The position numbers and the translations under genes are program-made. The notes beneath the pieces were generated by a model, which worked only from the letters and a program-made list of their open reading frames with translations, had not been told where the DNA came from and did not search any database. 64,000 nt of DNA, from assembly GCA_963839815.1 (NCBI GenBank), contig CAWIWF010000008.1, positions 310,001 through 374,000 of the forward strand, read 5' to 3'. The stretch's first letter is position 1, and each line of letters starts with the position of its first letter. This stretch comes from JACVRM01 sp963839815 (GTDB lineage Bacteria; Actinomycetota; Thermoleophilia; Gaiellales; Gaiellaceae). This document shows, piece after piece, positions 1 through 7,438 of the stretch.

Positions 1-18
1 GGCAAGGAGGGGGCCCGT

Positions 19-40
19 GGGGGAACCAGGCGGTTCCCCC
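19..40 (-). terminator. Hairpin just after the corA stop
   Basis: A perfect 9-bp inverted repeat (GGGGGAACC / GGTTCCCCC, 4-nt loop) lies 4 bases beyond the corA stop codon on the minus strand. There is no T-run after it, so it may act as a weak or factor-assisted terminator or as a 3' stabilising hairpin. Confidence 0.5.
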
Positions 41-43
41 GCG

Positions 44-1024
44 TTACAGCCATCGTTTGAGCCGGAAGAAGCTGAGCATGCCGCCGAGCACGATCACGAG
101 CGAGGCAACGATGACCCAGAAGGCGGCGTTCGTGCCCTCGCCGGGGTAGAGCACGTTCATGCCGAAGACGCCGGTGATGAGCGTCAGCGGCAGCATCGTG
201 ACGCTGATGATCGTGAGCAGGCGCAGGACGTCGTTCTGGCGGTGGGAGATGACGGACTCGTTCGTGTCCTCGAGCGCCTCGACGACCTCCTTGTAGTTGT
301 CGAGCAGGTCCCAGATGCGCTCGGTGGCGTCGACGATGTCGTCGAAGTAGAGCTCGAGCGCCTCGGGCAGGAAGCGCTCGACGTAGCGCTCGAGGCTGCG
401 CAGCGTGGCGCGCTGAGGCTTGATGATCTTGCGGTAGGAGATGATCTCCTGCTTGACGTTGGAGAGGTCGCGGACGACCTCCTCCGACGCGCCCTCGAAC
501 ATCTCGTCCTCGATCGAGTCCAGCTTGTGCCCGATCTTGTCGAGGATCGGGAAGCAGTAGTCGAAGAGGTCGTCGAGCACCTCGTACAGCAGGCGGCCGG
601 GGCCGTTCGCGAAGAGCTCGCTGCGCAGCGCCTCGTCGTCGCGCACGCGGCTGAAGAGGCGGGTGACGGGGAGCAGCTCGGCGTTCGGCAGCGTGACGAC
701 GGAGTCGGGCCCGAGGAAGACGTCGAGCTCGGCGGCGTTCAGCCGCTGGACGCTCTTGTCGTAGAACGGGAAGTGGAGGACGACGAAGAGGTAGTCCGGG
801 TACTCGTCGATCTTGGGCCGCTGCCGCTTCGAGAGGACGTCCTCGACGTCGAGCGCGTGCCAGCCGAAGCGCTCGGCGAGCGTGGAGACGGTTCCCTCGT
901 CGGGCCGGTCGAGATGAACCCAGGTGAGGCCGGCGGCGGCGACCTCAGCAGGCTGGGGCCGGCGGGCCTCCCGCTCGGGCAGGGCGCGGCCACGTGACCG
1001 CCGGATGCGAGGCAGGCTCGGCAT
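44..1024 (-). CDS. corA: CorA-family magnesium/divalent-cation channel
   Basis: The product (326 aa) is a CorA-type inner-membrane Mg2+/Co2+ channel. A soluble N-terminal alpha/beta funnel domain (roughly residues 1-200) is followed by a long helical stretch and two C-terminal membrane helices. The family signature GMN is visible as FGMN at the end of the first membrane helix (about residue 288), and the protein ends in a short basic tail (FFRLKRWL). Length and layout are normal for the family, which assembles as pentamers. Transport is known for the family; the exact ion is inference. The start is ATG at 1024. A TACAAT hexamer at 1063-1068 on the same strand would give a leader of about 30 nt. 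The MFS gene lies 72 bases upstream on the same strand. Confidence 0.93.
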   Translation of the reverse strand: MPSLPRIRRSRGRALPEREARRPQPAEVAAAGLTWVHLDRPDEGTVSTLAERFGWHALDVEDVLSKRQRPKIDEYPDYLFVVLHFPFYDKSVQRLNAAELDVFLGPDSVVTLPNAELLPVTRLFSRVRDDEALRSELFANGPGRLLYEVLDDLFDYCFPILDKIGHKLDSIEDEMFEGASEEVVRDLSNVKQEIISYRKIIKPQRATLRSLERYVERFLPEALELYFDDIVDATERIWDLLDNYKEVVEALEDTNESVISHRQNDVLRLLTIISVTMLPLTLITGVFGMNVLYPGEGTNAAFWVIVASLVIVLGGMLSFFRLKRWL

Positions 1025-1062
1025 GGGTACTGAGAGGCTCGTCCGTCGCTGCCACGTTCGCG

Positions 1063-1068
1063 ATTGTA
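1063..1068 (-). promoter_or_regulatory. Possible -10 hexamer for corA
   Basis: TACAAT (5 of 6 to TATAAT) on the minus strand, about 38 nt before the corA ATG. I see no convincing -35 element. Weak evidence on its own. Confidence 0.35.
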
Positions 1069-1096
1069 CTCGGGCGTCCTCGTTCCGCCGGGATCG

Positions 1097-2377
1097 CTAG
1101 GCCGTCTCCGGCGCGACGGCGAGCGGCTGCCGCGCGCGCAGGGGCGTCCGCTGCGCGTCGCGGGGCACCCGCCGCTCGAGCGCGAGCGCCGAGGCGCCGG
1201 CGGTGAGGCAGATGGCGGCGGCGGCCAGCCAGAGCCCGTGCGGCCACTGGCTGAGCAGCAGCCCCGACAGCGCCGGCCCGGCGATGAAGCCGATCTGCCA
1301 GGAGCTGGAGGAGAGGGCGAGGTAGCGGCCGATGATGCGCGAGTCGGCGAGGTCGACCACCAGCGGCGCGTGCACGGCGCCGTGCAGGCAGGCGCCGAAG
1401 CCGAAGATCGACGCTGCCAGCGCGAAGACGGCCACGGTGGCCACTCCGTCCGTGAACGCGGCGGCGACGGGCAGCAGCAGCCACGACACCGCCCAGAGCA
1501 CACCGAGCAGGCCGATCGCGGGCATACGCCGGCGGCCTTCGAGCAGCTTGGCGACCGGCAGCTGCGCGACCACGATCACGAGCGCGTTGCAGAAGTAGAC
1601 GAGCCCGATCGCGCTCTCGGACAGGCCGGCCTCGTTCTTGCCGTACACCGGGAAGGCGCCGACCTGCGCCATGCCGCCAGTGATCAGCAGCACGTTGATG
1701 GTGATCACCGCCATGAAGATGCGGTTGCGCAGGACGTCTCGGTAGGTGCCGGGCTTCGCGTCGCCGGCGATCGTGGCGCGGCCGGGCGCCGGGATGAAGG
1801 GGAGCGCTCCGAGGTAGCCGATGAAGGTTGCGGCGTTGGCGAGGAAGATGACCGTGAACGTGGTCGGGTCGGAGGTGGTGGCGATCAAACCGCCGACGAG
1901 CCCGCCGAGCCCGAAGCCGAGGTTCATCGTCACGCGCTGGACTGCGAAGGCTGTCGACCGCTGGTCGCGAGGGGTCAGCCCGGCGATCAGCGACGACTGG
2001 GCGGGCCAGAACGTGCCGATCCCGACACCGACGAGGAGGTTCGCGCCGAAGCCGTGCCACGCCTCCGTGATCAGCGGGTAGAGGGCGTAGCCGGCGGCCT
2101 GCAGCACGAGCGCGAGGGCGAGCACCAGGCGCCCGCCGACGCGGTCGACGAACCAGCCGGCGACCGGCCCGGCCACGAGCCCTGCGGCGCCGTTGGTGGC
2201 AAGGATCAGCCCGGCCGTGTCGAGGCCGATGTCACGGACGTTGTGGAGGTAGATGAAGAGGAACGGGATCGCGAGCCCGCTGCCGAAGAAGTTGACTAGC
2301 CCGCCGAGCTGGAGCGTCTGCACCGGCCGCGGCAACTCCGGGTTGAGCGAGCGCAGGTAAGCCGCCAGGGGGCGCAC
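1097..2377 (-). CDS. MFS transporter
   Basis: A 426-aa multi-spanning membrane protein of the major facilitator superfamily with about 12 hydrophobic segments. The loop between helices 2 and 3 carries the family-type motif (GWFVDRVGGR, residues about 75-84). The N-terminal half reads like multidrug/sugar efflux MFS members (for example FGSGLAIPFLFIYLHNV), but no substrate can be assigned. The start is GTG at 2377. A TACGCT hexamer sits exactly 6 nt upstream, so the mRNA is probably leaderless, which supports this start. CorA follows 72 bases downstream and may be cotranscribed. An alternative start further upstream is unlikely because tRNA-Arg begins about 155 bases away. Confidence 0.85.
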   Translation of the reverse strand: MRPLAAYLRSLNPELPRPVQTLQLGGLVNFFGSGLAIPFLFIYLHNVRDIGLDTAGLILATNGAAGLVAGPVAGWFVDRVGGRLVLALALVLQAAGYALYPLITEAWHGFGANLLVGVGIGTFWPAQSSLIAGLTPRDQRSTAFAVQRVTMNLGFGLGGLVGGLIATTSDPTTFTVIFLANAATFIGYLGALPFIPAPGRATIAGDAKPGTYRDVLRNRIFMAVITINVLLITGGMAQVGAFPVYGKNEAGLSESAIGLVYFCNALVIVVAQLPVAKLLEGRRRMPAIGLLGVLWAVSWLLLPVAAAFTDGVATVAVFALAASIFGFGACLHGAVHAPLVVDLADSRIIGRYLALSSSSWQIGFIAGPALSGLLLSQWPHGLWLAAAAICLTAGASALALERRVPRDAQRTPLRARQPLAVAPETA

Positions 2378-2383
2378 CGCGCG

Positions 2384-2389
2384 AGCGTA
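2384..2389 (-). promoter_or_regulatory. -10 hexamer 6 nt upstream of the MFS start (leaderless)
   Basis: TACGCT on the minus strand ends 6 nt before the GTG at 2377, which places the predicted +1 at the start codon. It belongs to the recurrent TANNNT-N6-start pattern seen across this window. Confidence 0.55.
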
Positions 2390-2532
2390 GCGCCGTCATG
2401 CGTCCCGGGTTCCGGAAGGCCGGGAGACGCGGTGCTCAGGGCGGGCCCCCGGCTGCCGCTGGTGTCTCGGTGCGGCCGGGCGACGCCCGTCGAAGCCGCT
2501 CGCCCTTCGAGCCGGGAGGAGGTCTGAGGCGA

Positions 2533-2605
2533 TGCGCCAGGCAGGAATCGAACCTGCGACCTCGCGCTCCGGAGGCGCGCGCTCTATCCCCTGAGCTACT
2601 GGCGC
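2533..2605 (-). tRNA. tRNA-Arg (anticodon CCG)
   Basis: A complete 73-nt cloverleaf reads on the minus strand: acceptor GCGCCAG/CTGGCGC, D-stem GCTC/GAGC, anticodon stem CGCGC/GCGCG with loop CTCCGGA, variable region AGGTC, T-arm GCAGG-TTCGATT-CCTGC, discriminator A. The anticodon CCG reads the arginine codon CGG. The CCA end is not encoded; TCGCC follows. All stems pair perfectly. Confidence 0.97.
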
Positions 2606-2613
2606 GTGCCCGC

Positions 2614-2619
2614 AGTGTA
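2614..2619 (-). promoter_or_regulatory. -10 hexamer of the tRNA-Arg gene
   Basis: TACACT on the minus strand, ending 8 nt before the mature tRNA 5' end, so the primary transcript would start within a few bases of the tRNA. Confidence 0.5.
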
Positions 2620-2871
2620 ACTGGCCCCTCGCGGAGGCCGGCTGCGCCGCCCGAACGCCTGGCGACTGCGGGTGTGACGCTTTCGGGACGATCCCGTCAC
2701 CCCTGCGCGCGCCCCAGCCGGGTACCGTCGCCGCCGGGGAGGAGGAGCGGTGGCCCCCGGGGCGTGTCCGCTCGGGACCGGTCCGGGGGAGACGGGGGAG
2801 GAACAGCCGGAGCGGGCGCTGGGCCTCGACGGGCGCGGAAGGCGAGCACCCGCCGCAGTAAGCTCCGCGCC

Positions 2872-3894
2872 GTGCGCGTCTCGGGCCGGATCGTCACGCT
2901 CGAGCTCGGCGAGCGCTTCACGATCGCGCGTGGGTCGCAGGACACCGCCGAGGTGGTCGAGGTCGAGCTCGAGCACGGCGGCGTCTCGGGCTTCGGCGAG
3001 GCCGCTCCGGTCGAGCGGTACGACGAGGATGCAGCCGGCGCGCTCGCGTTCGTCGAGGCGGCCGCAGACGCGCTCGGCGACGACCCCTTCGCGCACGAGG
3101 AGATCGGCGCTCGCCTGGCCGAGCGCCCGGGCGCTCAGGCGGCCAAGGCGGCGCTCGACGCCGCGCTTCACGACCTCTGCGGCAAGCTCTTGGGGGTGCC
3201 GGTCTGGCGCCTCCTCGGCCTTCCGCGCTCGGGGCCGCCGACCTCCTGGACGATCGTGCTCGACGACCCCGACACGATGGCCCGCAAGGCCGAGCAGGCG
3301 GGCGGTCGCTTCCTGCGGCTCAAGCTCAAGCTGGGCGGCGGCGACGGCCTCGACGTCGAGCGCGTCCGCGCCGTCCGGTCGGTGACGGCGGTGCCCCTAC
3401 AGGTGGACGTGAACGAGTGGTGGTCGCTGGACGAGGCTCTCGACGCCCTGCCCGAGCTCGCGAGCCTCGGCGTCCAGTACTGCGAGCAGCCGCTCCCCGC
3501 CGGCGACCCGGGCGGGGCCGTGCTGCGCGAGCGCTCCCCGCTGCCCGTCTACCTCGACGAGGACCTGCACACGCTGGCCGACGTGGCCGCATGCGCAGCC
3601 CGAGGGCACGGCGTCACCATCAAGCTGGCGAAGTCCGGCGGCATCCGCGAGGCGATCCGCATCGTCCACGCGGCTCGCGCGCTCGGTCTCGGCGTCATGC
3701 TCGGCTGCATGATCGAGTCCGGCCTCGGCATCGCCGCCGGCGCCCAGATGGCCGGCCTGTGCGACCACGTCGACCTGGACGGCAACCTCCTGCTCACCGC
3801 GGACCCGTGGCCCGGGGTCGCCCTCGTCGACGGGGTGCAGGTGCCGTCGGCGGCTCCCGGGCTCGGCGTCCGGCGCGCGGGCGAGGCCGCGTGA
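2872..3894 (+). CDS. Enolase-superfamily dipeptide epimerase (L-Ala-D/L-Glu epimerase or DgcA-like)
   Basis: A 340-aa member of the mandelate racemase/muconate lactonising group. The N-terminal capping domain (1-120) precedes a TIM barrel with the catalytic K-x-K at about residues 151-153 (RLKLKLG), metal ligands around D179 (VDVNEWW), E205 (YCEQPLP) and D229-D231 (YLDEDLH), and the second catalytic lysine at about 251 (TIKLAKSGG). These match dipeptide epimerases, which epimerise L-Ala-D-Glu during murein recycling. The next gene (DUF1611) overlaps it by 4 bases, and the same pair is described as DgcA/DgcN in a D-glutamate catabolic route, so N-acetyl-D-glutamate racemase is an alternative. 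GTG 2872 was chosen over longer in-frame readings because upstream codons show no protein character. A TAAGCT hexamer lies 7 nt upstream. Confidence 0.85.
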   Translation: MRVSGRIVTLELGERFTIARGSQDTAEVVEVELEHGGVSGFGEAAPVERYDEDAAGALAFVEAAADALGDDPFAHEEIGARLAERPGAQAAKAALDAALHDLCGKLLGVPVWRLLGLPRSGPPTSWTIVLDDPDTMARKAEQAGGRFLRLKLKLGGGDGLDVERVRAVRSVTAVPLQVDVNEWWSLDEALDALPELASLGVQYCEQPLPAGDPGGAVLRERSPLPVYLDEDLHTLADVAACAARGHGVTIKLAKSGGIREAIRIVHAARALGLGVMLGCMIESGLGIAAGAQMAGLCDHVDLDGNLLLTADPWPGVALVDGVQVPSAAPGLGVRRAGEAA

Positions 3895-4922
3895 GCGGCG
3901 AGAAGCGCTACGTCGTCCTCGCCGAGGGCCTCAGCGGCGACGCGCACTACGGCAAGACCATGCGCGGCGTCGTCGACTACGCCTCGACGCCGACCGTCGC
4001 GATCGTCGACTCGACGCGTGCGGGCGGGGAGCACAAGGGCGTCCCGATCGTCGCCACGGTCGCGGAGGCGCTTCCGCTCGGCCCGACGACGGCACTCGTC
4101 GGCGTGGCCACCCAGGGCGGCCACTTCCCGCCCGAGTGGCGGGCGCTCCTGCGGCAGGCGGTCGAGGCGCGGCTCGACCTCGAGAACGGCCTGCACGAGC
4201 GGCTGGCGGACGACGCGGAGTTGGCGGAGCTCGCGGCTCGCCACGGCGTCGAGCTGCGCGACCTGCGCGAGCCGCCCGCCGGTCTCGACGTGCCGACCGG
4301 CGCCAACCTCGACGTGCCCGCGCAGATCGTGCTGACGGTCGGCTCCGACTGCGCCATCGGGAAGATGACCGTCTCGCTGGAGCTTGACCGGGCGGCGAGG
4401 GCGCGCGGGCTCGCCTCCGAGTTCGTGCCGACGGGCCAGACGGGCATCGCCATAGCCGGCTGGGGCATCGCGGTCGACGCGGTCGTCTCCGACTTCATCG
4501 CCGGCGCCGCCGAGCGCCTCGTCGTCGAGGGCGCGGAGCGGGGCGGACGCCTGCTCTGGGTCGAGGGCCAGGGCTCCGTCGTCCACCCGGCCTACTCGGG
4601 CGTCACGCTCGGGTTGATCCACGGCTCGGCTCCGCATGCGTTCGTGCTCTGCCACCGCGCCGGCTCCACCGAGGTCGAGGGCTACCCCGGGCACCCGCTG
4701 CCGCCGCTCGCAGAGCTGGTCGAGCTCCATCGCCGGCTCTCGCTGCCGCGGCGGCCCGCCGACGTCGCAGCTGTCGCCATCAACACCCGCGGCCTCGACG
4801 ACGAGCGGGCGCGGCGCGCCGTCGAGGAGGCGGCAGCAGAGACGGGCCTGGTCGCGGACGACCCCGTCCGGTTCGGCGCCGACCGCCTGCTCGACGCCGT
4901 GCTGGGCCACCTCGGCGCGTAA
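3891..4922 (+). CDS. DUF1611 P-loop protein (DgcN-like)
   Basis: A 343-aa protein of the DUF1611 family. It has an N-terminal Rossmann-like part (about 1-135) and a C-terminal P-loop domain beginning with GSDCAIGKM at about residue 150, followed by the family-typical segments GQTGI and EGQGS. Members sit beside dipeptide epimerases. In a published D-glutamate pathway the DUF1611 member DgcN acts as D-glutamate N-acetyltransferase working with the racemase DgcA; assigning that activity here is inference from the pairing. The start is GTG 3891, giving a GTGA overlap with the epimerase stop, so the two are translationally coupled. Its stop is followed by about 70 bases before the next start. Confidence 0.8.
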   Translation: MSGEKRYVVLAEGLSGDAHYGKTMRGVVDYASTPTVAIVDSTRAGGEHKGVPIVATVAEALPLGPTTALVGVATQGGHFPPEWRALLRQAVEARLDLENGLHERLADDAELAELAARHGVELRDLREPPAGLDVPTGANLDVPAQIVLTVGSDCAIGKMTVSLELDRAARARGLASEFVPTGQTGIAIAGWGIAVDAVVSDFIAGAAERLVVEGAERGGRLLWVEGQGSVVHPAYSGVTLGLIHGSAPHAFVLCHRAGSTEVEGYPGHPLPPLAELVELHRRLSLPRRPADVAAVAINTRGLDDERARRAVEEAAAETGLVADDPVRFGADRLLDAVLGHLGA

Positions 4923-4991
4923 GCCTTCTCACCGAGCTCCGTCAGTCGTACGATGCTCAAGCAACCGGGGTTGTTCGCCGAAACGTCCTCT

Positions 4992-6623
4992 ATGCCGACG
5001 CGACTCACACTCGCGGTCCTGACCGCGCTCGCCGCCCTCGCCCTACCGGCGAGTGGAGCCGCCGCGCTCTCGGTCGGCGTCACCGACGACATGGGACTCG
5101 GCACGCCGGACGGCGGCGCCGCGTTCCTAACCACGCTCGACGATCTCGGCTTCAGCGAGAACCGCGTCTCGGTGCTCTGGGATCCCGACGCCCCTGCAAC
5201 GATCCCGAACGAGGCCGCGCTCGACGCCTTCGTCGCCACCGCCACGGCCCGCGGCGTTCGCGTCGTCCTCGCCGTCTACCCCTCGCGCTCGACCGCCTTG
5301 ACCGCCTCGCAGAGCGCCGTCTGGCAGTTCACCGCCTTCCTCGAGACGCTCGCGCGGCGCTATCCGCAGGTGACCGACATCGTGGTCGGCAACGAGCCGA
5401 ACCAGCCGCGCTTCTGGCGTCCGCAGTTCGACGCCAGGGGTGTCCGGGTCGGCTGCTCCGCCTACGCAGGCGTCCTCGCGGCCGCGTACGACGCGCTCAA
5501 GGGGGTCAACCCTGCGATCACGGTGATCGGGCTCGGCCTCTCGCCCCGCGGCAACGACAACCCGCTCTCGCGCGACAACGCCTCCACCTCGCCGGTGCGG
5601 TGCCTCCGCGACGTCGGCGCCGCCTACCGCGCGAGCAAGCGCGCCAAGCCGATCATGGACGAGCTCGCCTTCCACGCGCATCCGGAGCGTGACACCCAGC
5701 CGTTCGGCGTCACCTCGACGTGGCCCAAGGCCGGGCTGATGGATCTCGACCGGATCAAGCAGGCCGTGTGGGACGCGTTCAACGGCACCGCGCAGTCGAC
5801 CTTCGCGGAGCCCGGCCGCTCGGTGGTTCTGCCCGCTCTCAGGCTGAGGATCGCCGAGGTGGGCTGGCAGGTGGGCGTCGTGCCGTCTGCCCAGGGCGCG
5901 TACGTCGGCACCGAGAACGTGCCGACCACGGACGAGGCTGCGCAGGCGACGAACTACGCCGAGGCAGTCCGCGCGCTCGCGTGCGACCCGGCCGTGCGCT
6001 CGCTGCTCTTCTTCGGCCTCGTGGACGAGCCGGACCTCTCGCGCTGGCAGGCCGGCCTCGTGCGTGCGGACGGAACGCCCCGCCCCTCGTACGCCGCGGT
6101 CAAGGAGACGCTGGCGGCCACGGGCGGCAACTGCACCGGCGTGACCACGAGCTGGAAGCACACGACCATCGTGTCGGGCGGGACGGCCAAGTTCCCGACG
6201 AGGAAGGTCCTGCCGAAGACGTTTCGCGCGTGGGGCTTCACCGTCGGCGTGAAGGAGGACGCGACGTTCGTCGCCGGGCTCTACCGGCTGCCGCGCGCGC
6301 CTGCGGCACGGCAGTGGCGGACGATGATCAATCGCTCGCTCGCCGGCGCGCGGCCGGTCACGATCCGGCCGGCGCTGCGCCTGACGGGGCGCGCAAAGGC
6401 GCCCTTCGGCCGCTCGGTCACCTTCAAGAAGCTGAAGCTCAGGCCCGGGTACTACGTCTATGCGGTCAGGCTGGCAGCCGAGATGAACCCGAAGCGGACG
6501 ACCTTCGCAATGGGGAAGTTCTTCCGCGTCGGGCCGCTCGACCGGACCGGCAAGCCGAAGCCCAGGCCGAAGAAGAAGAAGAAGGGCGCGGCCACGGCAA
6601 AGGCGCCTGCGGCGAAGCGCTGA
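4992..6623 (+). CDS. Secreted glycoside-hydrolase-like TIM-barrel protein
   Basis: A 543-aa exported protein. A signal peptide (MPTRLT, then a hydrophobic stretch ending GAAA, residues 1-25) precedes a TIM-barrel domain (about 26-390) that resembles clan GH-A glycosidases. The likely acid/base glutamate is E135 in VVGNEPNQP and the likely nucleophile E289 in RIAEVGW. A C-terminal domain (about 390-520) ends in a Lys/Ala-rich tail with five consecutive lysines, possibly for binding the cell surface. The substrate cannot be read from the sequence. ATG 4992 is preferred over ATG 4953 because it places the signal peptide at the N-terminus. It overlaps the next gene by 4 bases. Confidence 0.7.
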   Translation: MPTRLTLAVLTALAALALPASGAAALSVGVTDDMGLGTPDGGAAFLTTLDDLGFSENRVSVLWDPDAPATIPNEAALDAFVATATARGVRVVLAVYPSRSTALTASQSAVWQFTAFLETLARRYPQVTDIVVGNEPNQPRFWRPQFDARGVRVGCSAYAGVLAAAYDALKGVNPAITVIGLGLSPRGNDNPLSRDNASTSPVRCLRDVGAAYRASKRAKPIMDELAFHAHPERDTQPFGVTSTWPKAGLMDLDRIKQAVWDAFNGTAQSTFAEPGRSVVLPALRLRIAEVGWQVGVVPSAQGAYVGTENVPTTDEAAQATNYAEAVRALACDPAVRSLLFFGLVDEPDLSRWQAGLVRADGTPRPSYAAVKETLAATGGNCTGVTTSWKHTTIVSGGTAKFPTRKVLPKTFRAWGFTVGVKEDATFVAGLYRLPRAPAARQWRTMINRSLAGARPVTIRPALRLTGRAKAPFGRSVTFKKLKLRPGYYVYAVRLAAEMNPKRTTFAMGKFFRVGPLDRTGKPKPRPKKKKKGAATAKAPAAKR

Positions 6624-7114
6624 CGCTGCCGACGGCAGCGGTCATCGCCGACACCCATCTGCCCCGCGGCGCGCGGCGGCTCCCGGCCGAGTGCCTCGAG
6701 CGCCTACGCGCAGCCGACCTGATCGTCCACGCGGGCGACATCGCCGCCGAGGGCGTGCTCCGCGACCTGCGGCGGCTCGGGCCTGTGGCGGCCGTCGCCG
6801 GCAACGTGGACGAGCCGGCGCTCCGCGATCGCCTGCCCGAGACGCTCGTCGTCACGCTCGGCGCGGCGCGGATCGGGGTGGTGCACGACGCTGGGCCGGC
6901 GGCCGGCCGGCACGAGCGGCTGCTCGCCCGCTTCCCCGGCTGCGACGTCGTGGTCTACGGCCACACCCACCAGCCGGAGCTCGAGCAGGTGGGCGCAACC
7001 TGGATCGTCAACCCGGGCAGCCCGACCGAGCGCCGCCGCGCGCCGACTCGCAGCATGGCGCTCGTGACGGCCGGGCCGGAGGGGGTCGCGGCCGAGCTCG
7101 TGCCGCTCCCTTGA
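6620..7114 (+). CDS. YfcE/MJ0936-type metallophosphoesterase
   Basis: A calcineurin-like phosphoesterase of about 164 aa with the full set of metal-binding motifs: ADTH (DxH), GDI (GDxxx), GNVD (GNxD), VVYGHTHQP (GHTH) and a GSPT segment near the end. Small proteins of this family act as phosphodiesterases in vitro; the cellular substrate is unknown. No ATG, GTG or TTG lies in frame near the expected N-terminus. The best start is CTG 6620, which forms a CTGA overlap with the glycosidase stop; CTG 6626 is the alternative. The stop TGA is inside the -35 element of the next gene. Confidence 0.82.
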   Translation: MTLPTAAVIADTHLPRGARRLPAECLERLRAADLIVHAGDIAAEGVLRDLRRLGPVAAVAGNVDEPALRDRLPETLVVTLGAARIGVVHDAGPAAGRHERLLARFPGCDVVVYGHTHQPELEQVGATWIVNPGSPTERRRAPTRSMALVTAGPEGVAAELVPLP

Positions 7115-7139
7115 CACGAACGCCTGTTCGCCATACCAT
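7111..7139 (+). promoter_or_regulatory. SOS-type promoter of the LysM gene
   Basis: A -35 TTGACA (7111-7116), a 17-bp spacer and a -10 TACCAT (7134-7139). The spacer is filled almost exactly by the first LexA-type box. Predicted +1 is about 7146, three bases before the ATG at 7149, so the transcript is nearly leaderless. Confidence 0.75.
7117..7130 (+). promoter_or_regulatory. LexA box 1
   Basis: CGAACGCCTGTTCG is the Gram-positive/actinobacterial LexA (Cheo-type) palindrome CGAAC-N4-GTTCG. It lies between the -35 and -10 elements, where bound LexA would exclude RNA polymerase. Confidence 0.85.
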
Positions 7140-7141
7140 GG

Positions 7142-7155
7142 CGAACACATGTTCG
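7142..7155 (+). promoter_or_regulatory. LexA box 2
   Basis: CGAACACATGTTCG is a second perfect CGAAC-N4-GTTCG palindrome, centred 25 bp after box 1. It covers the predicted transcription start and the ATG at 7149. Confidence 0.83.
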
Positions 7156-7388
7156 TGAAGCTCACACTCGTCTGCCTCCTTGCAGCCGCCTCCGTCGGCG
7201 CCGTCGCGCGCCCGTCCGAGAGCGCCGGGCCCGCACGCCACTACACGGTGCAGTCCGGCGACACGCTCTGGTCGATCGCGGCCGAGCACAGCTCGGGCGA
7301 CCCGCGGAAGGCGGTCTGGCGACTCCAGCAGCGCAACGATGTCGACGCCGGCGGTCTCCAGCCGGGCGACGTCCTCGTGCTGCCGTAG
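7149..7388 (+). CDS. SOS-regulated exported LysM protein (YneA/Rv2719c-like cell-division inhibitor candidate)
   Basis: A 79-aa protein: an N-terminal hydrophobic segment (residues 4-20, signal peptide or membrane anchor) and one LysM peptidoglycan-binding domain (about 31-79, HYTVQSGDTLWSIAAE...LQPGDVLVLP). The size and layout match YneA of Bacillus and the LysM protein beside lexA in mycobacteria (Rv2719c), which are DNA-damage-induced and delay septation. The two LexA boxes over its promoter support the same role here. Inhibiting division is inference: the sequence shows only export, wall binding and SOS control. The start is ATG 7149, about 3 nt after the predicted +1. It is monocistronic; RNase Z has its own promoter. 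Confidence 0.82.
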   Translation: MFVKLTLVCLLAAASVGAVARPSESAGPARHYTVQSGDTLWSIAAEHSSGDPRKAVWRLQQRNDVDAGGLQPGDVLVLP

Positions 7389-7426
7389 CCGTCTGCTGCC
7401 GCCGGGGAGCGCGAGGCCACGCGGCC

Positions 7427-7432
7427 TAGACT
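7427..7432 (+). promoter_or_regulatory. -10 hexamer 6 nt upstream of rnz (leaderless)
   Basis: TAGACT ends exactly 6 nt before the rnz GTG at 7439, so transcription is predicted to begin at the start codon. Confidence 0.55.
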
Positions 7433-7438
7433 CACCGC

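Noticed and set aside
945..1055. Small leaderless-looking frame starting GTG 1055 on the minus strand, 7 nt after TACAAT
   Set aside because: It ends at 945 inside corA in another frame and its 36 residues have no character; the TACAAT is better read as the corA promoter.
2398..2871. N-terminal extension of the dipeptide epimerase frame back to 2398
   Set aside because: The added 158 residues cross the tRNA-Arg gene on the other strand and are Arg/Pro-rich without family similarity; the enolase-type N-terminus begins at GTG 2872.
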